Shown: in pieces, positions 49,501-64,000 of the stretch
How the letters are laid out: every line of letters begins with the position of its first letter
Position numbering within the stretch: position 1 is the stretch's first letter
NCBI GenBank assembly: GCA_013365325.1
Contig: JABVXV010000010.1
Location: forward strand, 124,001-188,000
Direction: 5' to 3'
Source of the DNA: Dipetalonema caudispina
Taxonomy: Eukaryota > Nematoda > Chromadorea > Rhabditida > Onchocercidae
DNA length: 64,000 bases
Program-made: the position numbers and the translations under genes
The notes under the pieces: model-generated
The model's database searches: none
What the model saw: only the letters and a program-made list of their open reading frames with translations
Told to the model about the DNA's origin: nothing

Positions 49501-52500
49501 TTTTAAGTTTTAATTCAAATTCAAACTTGTGGCAAAGTTCATCACAACAAATTTTCAGGACCAAAAAAACCAACGCTATTATTTTTTTCTTTAGTCTCGA
49601 TTTTTTTAATCGAACTTCTCGAATATCTATAATGGTTGTATAAGGTGCATCATTAATATCGCTTCATTTGTTAAAAATTTGCAAACTTTTTTACATCTCG
49701 TTTACTAATGCTTTTTCAATCTCTATATAGTCTGTTTACTGAAACAATGAAAAGATGTTTGATTTAACACCAATATTAGTAGTTACCAGAAATCATTAAG
49801 CGATCTTCGCTATATTCTTAACTAAAATCAAGTTTAAGTTGGAAATGATAAATTTCTATATAAAAACTGAGAACTTACGTAGTGGAAGTAGAAATTTTTA
49901 GCTTTTTTGTTAAAATATGGCATTTTCGAAGGCTTAGGAATCAAGTTGGCTACGTTTTTATGCTGGTTTTCAGTCCCAAAACTTTGTAAAACAAAAATTT
50001 AGATGATTCCTCTTAAGATATTACAATTCCAACAATTAGGAAATGCATCAGTTTCTAAATTTTATGGATTGAAATACAAAAAATAGTGAACAGATGAATT
50101 TTGAATATCCAATAATTTTATGTTTAGAGGTCTAAATTTGATGAATATAGAATTTGCAACATAGAAACCTGTTTTATCATTAATTATAACAATGAAAGAG
50201 GATAAACAAAAATTTAATGCAGCAATTGAGGATATAAATAAATACAACCTGCAAGACTTCCTCTATCGATTTTAGGAATTGGTGAAAAAGGAAATCTTAT
50301 CGTTACATAATCTTGTCATTATACTAATCTAATCTAAAGGACCCTGTGACAGTACTTTTTCTTGAACTTATGACAAAGACAAAATTTGAGCTTCAATTTA
50401 AGCCGAAATTCAAAACTTGAGTTTTGGAAAAGTCTGCGTAGTTTTGCAGACATGATTTTCTCATTACCAACTTGTTGGTATCGAAATCCATTTTCATAAT
50501 AAATTATGTTACGGGTTCTTTCATTTCTCCTTCATCTTCCAAAAAATCAATACGGAATAACAGATTTTGAAAATGATATACTTCGAAAAGTATGTTAAAA
50601 CTATTGTGATCGCTTCGAATAAAAAAGCAAAATAAATTTATTTCCTCGACCTTCTAAAAAATTTGACGAAAAATTGGTGCTGCAGAAGTAATTGCAAAAT
50701 TATAATGATGTAAAAGTGATTGTTGAGACGGTTTACGGATGAACCGTGACTGCGCAATGGCGAAATAAATAAATAATTTCATTGAGTCTGTTTGAATTTG
50801 ATAGATTTTAAAGACTTTTTTAACAATTTAATATGACTGTATTGCAATTGCCATCCAAAAAACTCATCAGATAATTCAAGTAATTTTTAATATTCATGTT
50901 AGACAATAGAAAAATAAAACTTTTGTTGAAATTATTTTTCGCAACATTTATTTGGTGGTTTTTTTTTAAATTAACAGTAGCAGGAATGCAATCTCCTCAA
51001 AAGAGTGAAACAAAGTTATCAAAAATATAGAAAGCGAAGAATAAATAAGAATAGCAGTTTTAGATTCTTTAACTATATGGAGTTGGTATTTGAAACATTT
51101 GGATAGTGCAGGACTTTTCCAATTAATGTAAATTTTCTTTTTCTTGATTGACCCGTAATGTCATTTTATCCAATGTTCACAAATAATCCAAAATCTTTTG
51201 GATCAATCTGTCGTTCCTTTGCACTTATCGCCATCAGTTTCATGCTAAATGTTTCAGTTGTGAACAAAAAATATTTCATATCGATTTAAATTTAAGTTTT
51301 AATAAATCTTCAAAATTGAAAGAAGACTATTGTAGGAAACATTTATTAATATTCTGTTTAAATGCACGTCTATTGCAACATTTCCAGTAAATAGAAAAGT
51401 GCTTACGTAATGTTTAACGCAAACTATAAAATTTTTGTTTTCAACTTATCAGATAATAGGTATTTCCCTCTTCTGTTTTCCACACGATTTGATTTATTGC
51501 TTTTCACTTTTTGTTTTATTCCATCAACAGTCGTTTTTTTTAAAATTAATTTTAAGCTGACGCTTTGTAATATGTTTAAAAAAAAAAACTATGTCGCAGC
51601 AAAATTGAATAGTTAATGAAGAATTTAGTCGTATAAAAATAACTTCTCCTACTAAATATTTAATTTATCTTTTTAGAAAGACAAAAATTCCAGATTTATG
51701 CAATAAAAGAACGTCTTGATGTCCATTATTTCTGACAAAATTTTTCGGCTATATAAAGTTGGAGGGAATATTGCGATCTGTTTATGAAAGGTTACTTGCT
51801 TACGCGGTGATTGATTTATTTAGCATCCCACGGTTTGCTCTGTTGTGTTTGAAAAGTGATAGAACAATTTTACATTTTAACATTCATTTAAAAATGTCAT
51901 CTCGTCCTTTTTTTAAAATCCATCTAACAGAAAAAGTTTTCAGTTTAATTTTTAATGTTACCTTTTGATTTCTCCTTCTTTTCTTTCAGTTTTTTCTTAA
52001 CTTTTTTTAACTAATATTTGTTGAAAATACTCTATTAAGAATGTGTTTACGCTTTGTCATATAAAATCTTCTAACAATTATGAAAGAATGGTTCACATAA
52101 TAATAACTCCAAATATTCTCAAATAGCACTGCTGAAATCTACATAATGAAGGGAAGGAAGAAGTGGCGATCTTCAATTTGATACACAAAATCTAAACAGC
52201 AAACTGTATCAAAAATCCAGAAATTCCGTTAGAAATTTAATTTGCATATCGTTTACAAATCTGAACTGAACTTATCACTCTCGTTAACATTTGTTTCCTT
52301 GATTTTAAATTATGAGCTAGAATATTTAAACAATATTTGCCAATAGATTCTTTCTGTGTTAGTATTAAATACAGTAATGTTGTAATGCTAACAATGGGAA
52401 ATGTTCAGAGAAAAATTACTGATCGCCGACATCACAATAAAGTTTAAATGTCTCTATTTTGCAATCAATTTCCGGCAGGTGTAAAAGTCAGCATGCCAAA

Positions 52501-53834
52501 CATCACTGAGATGCACAGTTAATAGCTAAATTTATTTCAATATGAAAGGAGAATTTTGATGAAATAAAAACACTAGAAGTTTTTTTTTTCTTTTACTTCT
52601 CACTATTTTTCTCAATTTTCATTAGTGAAAAAAAATTTTTTTTTTGCAACTTTTAAAGAAGGGAAAAAGTTTTTTGAAACTGAAATTAGTGGGAAAAAAA
52701 AAATAAAAAAAAACGAAAACTTTTTCCTTATTATCATGCTTCGTTTTCAACTTGTTTGCATCAAATATTCCTGTCACTTTCGTAGCAACACTCAACATAA
52801 TTTATTCATTTTACTGCATCATTTTTTTTTTTTTTTTTTTGTTTTTGAAATTGAGAACTTCTTCCTGATTCATTAACCGTTGCAGTCACAATAGGCAATT
52901 TCGAATAAAACAATTAATGAATGAACTTTTCTCTTTATCTGTAGAAAATTACAATTAAAATAACTAGTTCAAATACATCAAGCAACAGAAATGTATAGAG
53001 AAGCATACAACATAAGCAATGAAACTGAAGCATTAGGTTAGAGGGTGATAGATAGTGATTCGGAAAATTAGCCAACCAAATTATTAACACTGAATGCCAA
53101 TGATTGAGTAGAGAGAAATATAAGAAGGACACCGGGATGGATCGCAAAATTCTATCTCCAATGACTACCTCTTACCCCACTTTTCTTTTGCACACTTGCA
53201 ACTATTGTCGCCGTCTGCCATTTGTGGTTAAAGGTCGCTCCATCAGCATCCATTTATGCTTCTCGTTTTTTGTTTCCTTTTTTTTCCTTTTTTTTTTTTT
53301 TTTTTCTTTTTTTTCTTTTACTTTTAATCGTGCCAGTTTGTGCCGATTTACTTGCATGATGATGAAGTTGCAATATTCATCAGCGTTGCACTGCTACCTT
53401 TTTACTACACACAATGATGGATTTCATTTCACTTTCACTTTCTCTTCACTACAGAAAAATGCATTACATTTTCAACCCCTCTTCTAAAATTTTTCCACAT
53501 TAATTTATGAAATAAAACTGTTCAACCTGTCCGAACTATTTAAATAGATTAAACATTCAGATTGATACAGTAATCTTTGCAGACATAAGCAATGATACTA
53601 CTGTTGTTGCATTTAACTTTTTGCATATTGCAATCACCGTATCATTTAGTCACTATTACATTATTATTCCATTTATAGATCTTTCAATTTTTTGATAGCT
53701 AATTCAACCATTCCTCGCGACTACATACATTTTTTGAATCAGGAAATCTGATAACGCTAAAAAATGTTTTAAAATAGTGCGCAATTAGAATGCTTCATTC
53801 ATTCAAGAATCACATATAAGAATCATTGTGTCAT
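46520..53834. other. Gene-poor region of about 7 kb
   Basis: Apart from a possible 5' exon of the Tyr-rich gene near 46580-46730, nothing is supported. A 39-codon plus-strand stretch near 46840-46960 (MNVMEKSDNNPEVRRIS...) and a 36-codon stretch near 48090-48200 have some coding-like composition but no splice context. T-rich tracts occur at 52800-52821 and 53278-53320. Confidence 0.5.
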
Positions 53835-54321
53835 TCAGTGCAGGATTGTGATATCAGAGAGTTCCTGAATGTCGGATACGACAGCACATGAGCCTTCTGA
53901 TAAGTGACGGCGTTTCGCTGAACGCATCAACTGGTTGAGCATTGCATAGCCCTGTAGTGAAACATTATTCAATTTCATCTTAAACTTTGGATTTGCTGTT
54001 GTATTATCATTATATACATATATATAGACATTATCATATATCCTTCGAATGATGATGCATTCACAATTTTTCCTGCCAACCTTCCTGATGCTGGTAATAA
54101 TTTAATATTCATGAAATTATCATCATAAATCGCAAATTTAGTATTCATTGCAAAGTCGAAATTTAAATAAAAGACTAGAAGGATTTGAAATGAATTTTGG
54201 TCAATAAAATCAGAAAAAAAACGTTCATTTTGAGATTTTAAATAATAAATATTACCAATTTACTCGGGGCTAATTCAATTTCGTAGGGCAGTCGTAAGCA
54301 GAAATCAGAATCTCTGTTCAT
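53835..54321 (-). CDS. Candidate 60-residue two-exon protein
   Basis: Exon 54321-54256 begins with ATG and ends in phase 0 at a GTAATA donor. Exon 53951-53835 follows a TTTCACTACAG acceptor and ends in TGA. The first reads MNRDSDFCLRLPYEIELAPS; the second starts GYAMLNQLMRSAKRRHLSEG and ends with a C-terminus rich in S, D, E and I (VVSDIQELSDITILH). Composition is clearly unlike random translation of this 70% AT DNA. The frame upstream of the ATG stays open for about 17 codons (including RLFDVKLILEE), so a longer N-terminus is possible, although no good acceptor was found. The 5' end lies about 240 bp from the divergently oriented glutaredoxin exon. No family is recognised. Confidence 0.5.
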
Positions 54322-54562
54322 TTCCTCCAGAATTAATTTAACGTCAAATAGCCGAAATTCGTAGCATTGTAAAAGTCAGAATTCGAGTTTTTCTTTCACT
54401 GTAACTTGAATTCTTTGATTGTTGCTTATTAATAAAACCCAGAGTTTTTGATTACCTAGCAGTAGATTCTAATTAAAGTTTTGAATTCATTTAACATTTT
54501 TTATGCCAATGAATGGAAATTGGATGACATTTCATAAAACAATAATTTTGGATCAGTTTTAG

Positions 54563-56987
54563 TTACAATTTCATCAAATCAGTGGAAGCCGCCGGTACAA
54601 TGTGGAATTGTATTTGGAGAAAATGATACAAAATCATCAAGTTATGCTTTTTTCGAAAACTCACTGCCTATACAGTAGTAAACTGAAGCGCCTTATAGGA
54701 AAATACAATATCAGGGACAAAAGAGTTATGGAACTCAACCTTGAACCCGACATGCACTTAATGCAGGTAATTTCTATGTTTCAAAAAAAAAAGCATTTTC
54801 ATAAATATTGAATCTCACCAAACTAAATCAAATTCCTTCCCAAAAAAAAAACATTATTTTAGCAATTGCACAAACATCTCTTTCAGAAACTATTTCTTGT
54901 AACAAATATTTATAAAATTATTTAAATCATTGTCATCAGTGGTGTTTCTTTGAAGACCTGGAAAGAATTCTAATTTAATTCAAAGCAATTCATTCTAGTT
55001 CACTTCTATCAATCTCATTATTCTAAAAGCAACTTTTCTGCTTTATAGCAGAATATTTAAGATAACATCATGGTTAAATGATGAACTAAATCATTCCATA
55101 TCAAATAGTAGTTGACATCTGTAATGAAGAATGGATGCATAAATTGGAGATTACTACAACCATACCGGTTTAACTGTAAGAAGTTCTTTGTCCATATTGT
55201 TACCGTTTCACTTCATCTGGGAAGAGATGCGCGTTATCACAGGAAGAAACAAGATATAACTACGTTTTATCACAGATTTAATTAATTGGAAAAATTAAAT
55301 CAAAGAAGAACTGCCTCTTCTGAACATTTCATGCTGATTAACTATTATCGGACACATTTCAATCGGAGGTATGCTGCTTTACGAGTTAAAATTGGCGTAG
55401 TTGTGAATTGAAGCTATGGTATTTGACGATATCCACCGATTACCGGTAAAGTGATAAGCTGATAATCAATAGAATACTCCTCCGTGGTTGATGCATATTT
55501 AAATATCATACAAAACTTCTAAATACAACCTTTTTAGTGTTTTGATATAAGCATTACTACAAAATTTCCAGAATCACTCTGCATGAAAATGAAATCATAT
55601 CTAAGCTCTCTACTTTACGGAAAAGTTCAAGTCGAATCCAAGGCAAATAACCGGTTTTGTCATGACCTGATGATATACCTTCAACAGCATTAACCCACAC
55701 GCCTAATCATGGCCTAATAAACAGCGTTTTTTTTTGCAGTCATGTCGTGTTATGACTTTCATGATATGCAATATATTCTTTGTCATACAAAAAAAACTTT
55801 GGAAAATTTTCTTTAAATATGAGTCACTAACGAAATATCAAAATTTTGGCAAAGACAATATTTCGTAGTTGATGTATTGAATTTCAAATAAAAAAAGAAC
55901 AAGAAACTTATAAGTATTGCAAGTATTATATGATATAAACAGTTGAAAACAATCTGATATGCCTGTTCTGAAACTAAATTTTAATCATGTTGATAATTAT
56001 ATCAATTATTCCAATTTTCAATAGATATTAAAAAATACCGCAAGAACGTTTGAGGTATTACAACGTACAAAGAAGACAATAGAAAAAAATGCATTATTAT
56101 TTATTTTTTTTTGAAATGAACATACATTTAGGAAGTTTTTTCCGAAAATTTGACAATTTCAGAACTGTGAAATCCGCAAACTGGAAGTCAAATTCCGTTA
56201 AATTTGCAAAACTTTTACCGTCTCTTTACAGCCAAAGTTACAAAATAAACATGAAATTTTAACTCCAACTCTATTAGAAAAGAAATGAATAACTTGAAAT
56301 ATAAATATAATAAGCTTGAGCTTAAACTACGAAGCTTCCTTTTACCTCCTTTTTTAATTGAAACATCTTATGTTCTGTTTTACCTTTGCTCTAGTATTGT
56401 AGTACAGTTTCAATGCGAAAATTTGAAGAATTTTTAATTTTCTATATTCTAACTTCTCGATCTCCTCTTTTATTATGCCTTCATGAGGAAACTGATTTAA
56501 AATAAACGTAGTTTTCCTGAAAAAATCCTTGATCTGATGCCCCACAATGCTTTACTCACATCTGTTATCACATCTGTTACTGATAACAGTCAGGGATTAA
56601 ATCAACCAAAACAAATGTCGGAATTAAATTCTAAGTGAAGGATCGATTGATTATATGTTGTTGGAAGATTTAATCTTGTCATACGCATTCTAGATCATTA
56701 TTCTGACATAATAAAACATACTATTCTATAAGACTTTAAAATTAATCTATTTACTGCAAACGTCATACTTGATGGCTACTGAAATTGCATGTTTTTTGCA
56801 GGATTATCTCAAACGCAGAACTGGTGGCGTTCGAACGGTACCACAGCTATATGTAAATGGAAAGTTTATTGGTGATTTTGATACAATTGAACGGAAGGAA
56901 AGAAACGGTGAACTAGCAAGAATATTTTCTCGAGCAGGCATAACACCTAGCAAATCATCATTGGCATCCCACAAAGGGAAATGTTAG
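54563..56987 (+). CDS. Divergent glutaredoxin with a CLYS active site
   Basis: Two exons, 54563-54766 and 56802-56987, are separated by a 2 kb intron and join in phase 0, giving about 129 visible residues. The thioredoxin-fold start reads VMLFSKTHCLYSSKLKRLI, where canonical glutaredoxins have CPYC or CGFS. The second exon has DYLKRRTGGVRTVPQLYVNG, with the cis-proline TVP that helps bind glutathione, then KFIGDFDTIERKERNGELARI, where the usual GG-x-DD is changed to GDFD. The C-terminus ends in KGKC. Family role: glutathione-dependent thiol reduction or iron-sulfur handling in cytosol or mitochondria. With one Cys and altered glutathione contacts, activity may be monothiol-like or lost. An upstream coding exon is likely; otherwise the ATG at 54623 would truncate the first helix. 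Confidence 0.85.
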
Positions 56988-59900
56988 TTGAAATGCTTAA
57001 TAAAGATTTAATTCATTACTAACAATAGTTGAAAGAAGGAAATGGAAGAAGAATCCTAACGAAAAGGTTCAATTTTTATATGATTACAAAATTACTGAGA
57101 TTTATGGAATCATTTCCTAAATAATGGAAATCGTTTCAGAAGATGATCGAACTTCTAAATACTGATGTCAAAGCAACCATGGCAGATACAGTCTCGTATC
57201 TCAGTGACATTGTCGTATAGAAAACAACTATAATTAGATTATCCCTTTTCATAACTTTCATTATTCATAATATCAGTGGAAAATTTTTTCATAATTTTAT
57301 AAGACTTAAATATTTACCGTGCATTTTTATCTGTTCTTAATATCACCAAATAATTTTTCGCTTCCTGAGATTTGAATGAGAATTCAGTTACAGAACTAAT
57401 AGTGATAACTTTTTAAACTATTCATACCTATTAATTATGCCATATTTTTAATTGTTCCACTTCATCATTGTTCAACAGCACAAATAGATGGCAACTTTTC
57501 CCTTTTTTTTTTTTTTTTTTTTGATAAGCACCAAAATTTTTATAGCCTGTCTTCATAAGGTCATATCCACTTTTCGATCATATCACTGTTTTCAATGATG
57601 ATTCCCTTATACATAGGATGAAATTGCCGTGTTGGATTCCATCTGTTATTTCAATTGGAAAACAGAAGAAAATAGTGTCACAGATCTAGATAACAAAATG
57701 AAAAAAGGCATGATCCCTCGTATTTTAATCTCATTCCTCATAAAACGGTACCTTGTTCAAACTGAATGATAAAGAGGAATATAAAAAGTTGTTCATCTTG
57801 CCTTTCATCTTCACTCTCCTCTACTACAATGAAAAACAAAAGAAAAAAACATCAGAAGAGAAGTTCATCGGAATAATAATGATACAAAATGACTTTGCAC
57901 TAATGACATCAAAAAGGTCACCTTTCCTTCCTTATCCATTCAAACATTAAACAATCTATCTTTCCAGTACTAACCAAAATTAACTGAAAATATTGAAACA
58001 AAAACATGGAAACACATTTAATTTCCCTGAATAACAAAAATAGAAACTGGATAATACCCTGATATTCGAGGGGAAATATATCATCACTAGAACTAACCCT
58101 CACTTAATGACCGACATTGATGAAGAATCCCTGTCAAGTGTTGTACGGTCAACCATGCAACTACTATTCCAAACAATGAAAAATTAGTGAATACATAACT
58201 TTAAACGATGTGAAATGTTATAGCGTACAACCCACTTTTCTCACTTAACTATGCTGCCTTTTTCCAAATCTCCTAAAGTTGGCAAAAACCTGCTGCCTCT
58301 CCAATTTACCCATCTAGTCGTTAGTGTAACATTCCATAGTTAAAAATTTTGCTAAATTATGGGGAAGACCACTAAAACCTCTATTAATTTGAAATATTTA
58401 ATCTTATGCCCTACAATACAAGGTCAAAGGTAGTCATATAATTAAAGCCTGGGAATGTGAAAAAAACAAGCAGTCTAATTTTCACAAACTTTATTCAAAT
58501 TTTCCATAAAGATTACGCGTGTTCCCGATTCTGGAAATGACAACATGTTAATGATGTGAGCTATTTAACAAAATAATGTAAACCAGTTATGAAACTGCTT
58601 TGATGATGTCCCATACCGATATCAGACGTCAGTTTCCAGGATTTTTGGTTTTACTAATAAGGTGAAAAAAATGATCATTTACTAAATAAGGAAGCAGTTT
58701 CATGATCAACACTGCATGAAAATGCAGAATGAAATACGAATTCAGGAGAAACCAATGAGTGATTCTTTAGACCATCTAAACGGCAGGTGTTTCAGGAAAA
58801 GAGAACGGCGGAAGATCAAGAAGAATGACTTGATAACACAGAGGAAAACTATGCAAAATTATCAAATAGCCGCACATACAAGTGAACAATTACTAAAAAA
58901 AAATGCGGCTAGCAATTAAGCACCTAGAAACACAATTGATCAGAGTAACAACATGTCAGTAAATGTAACTTATTAAAGTAACAATCGATCATTATTTTAC
59001 TGGTAACCAATTCTATTTGTTATTTGAAAGAATTTAGCACAGTGAAAATTTCTTGAATTCTCTGTTCATTTCTTCAAGAATGGACAGAATTTTCAATCAG
59101 TAAGTATCATATATAGATCAATATTGTATGCATAGTATCATTCACCATTATATATATCTATATATGCGTAAACATATGTGCATATCATAAGCCTACTCAT
59201 TCATTAAGCAAGCACATATCTTAAACTTGCTGCTGCTATCAAAAAAAAAAGAACAGAACTGAAAAAAGGAGGAAAATTCGTAAAAACAAAAAGTCAAGCA
59301 TAGTAATGAACATGAGGAGCGATATGGAACAAATGAAATAATATATACAATCGGGCTCCAAAATAAAAAAAAAAAATCAAAACTGATACAAAAAGTAAAC
59401 TGACACAGGGATAATCTAGCCTTGCCCGTAACAGTCAAACGAAAATTTACAGCATTTCTATTTTAAAATTTGACGTACATGCGCATATATTTCACCATTT
59501 CGGAAAAAAAAAGAAATATTAGATTATAAGTACAAACTGAAATTAGCGATTTGAAAACATGCATGCAAATTTGTTAATCAAAAAAGCAACACAAATCGAT
59601 ATGCATATGTATTAAACCATAAAAAGGTTTAGCAGATGGATAACCCCATCCACGGTATGGTTTAAAATAACATATGGATAACATGATAAGCAAAACTGCG
59701 GATAATTACGCAATACAAAACAATAGATAAGTACAAGAACATTACATGGGAAAATATGTAAACAGAAATGTTTGATCTCAAGACGGTATGACATGAATCA
59801 GTCGCACACTTCGAAATTCGGTTATGAGAAATATGAAAATACAATATTAAGAAATAAAAGTAGAAGATATTACGAAGTGAAAAGTACGATAGAAAATAAA

Positions 59901-60052
59901 ATGATCACAAGCTTGCAGTTACTTAAAACAGAAAAATCCAGTACAAATGTTTTGCAACAAACAAAAATTTCTGAAAGCACTGAAACGGTAGAAATACACA
60001 ATAAAAATTAAACCGAAATAGGAAGAAATACAAAAGGAACAGAATATGACAA
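56988..60052. other. Intergenic region between convergent genes
   Basis: Lies between the ends of the glutaredoxin (+) and the DYRK gene (-), so it should carry both 3' UTRs. It has a T20 run near 57503-57522 and AT-rich sequence. No exon is supported. Confidence 0.6.
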
Positions 60053-63999
<3,947 letters not shown>

Positions 64000-64000
64000 T

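Overview
The window is eukaryotic and reads as a nematode, most likely a filarial or related clade III worm. This rests on strong AT richness, many homopolymer runs, short introns ending in TTTCAG or TTTTAG, splice acceptors placed directly before start codons (as in spliced-leader genes), and gene families typical of nematodes. There is no bacterial-style operon, CRISPR array, phage, rRNA or convincing tRNA. Nearly every gene is split into exons of 40-260 nt, so gene models were built by joining open stretches across GT/AG borders with matching phase and familiar protein motifs.

Layout, left to right: the end of an EF-hand protein (+, 1-391); gene-poor DNA with two weak minus-strand candidates; an ankyrin-repeat/SOCS-box protein (+, 6485-8820); a possible small minus-strand gene; a secreted NELL-like protein with a thrombospondin-N-like region, coiled coil, two VWC and two EGF domains (+, 10328-14283); a 4.9 kb gap; a patched-related (PTR) sterol-sensing-domain membrane protein (+, 19141-25260); a 6 kb gap; an SLC13 sodium/di- or tricarboxylate transporter (+, 31279-36724); a candidate minus-strand gene (37452-37908) placed head-to-head with a GH20 hexosaminidase of the HEXD type (+, 37988-42495); a Tyr/Arg/Pro-rich protein of unknown function (-, 45305-46519 or beyond); about 7 kb with little coding signal; a candidate 60-residue gene (-, 53835-54321) head-to-head with a divergent glutaredoxin (+, 54563-56987); and the kinase core to C-terminus of a DYRK1/MBK-1 type kinase (-, 60053-63986, running off the right edge).

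The genes do not form an obvious pathway. The points most worth a second look are a 29-bp minus-strand hairpin resembling a miRNA precursor inside an SLC13 intron, SOCS-box exons lying beyond an apparent stop in the ankyrin gene, a glutaredoxin whose usual CPYC site reads CLYS, non-canonical or out-of-phase splice junctions in three otherwise good genes, and several short spliced coding candidates on the minus strand.
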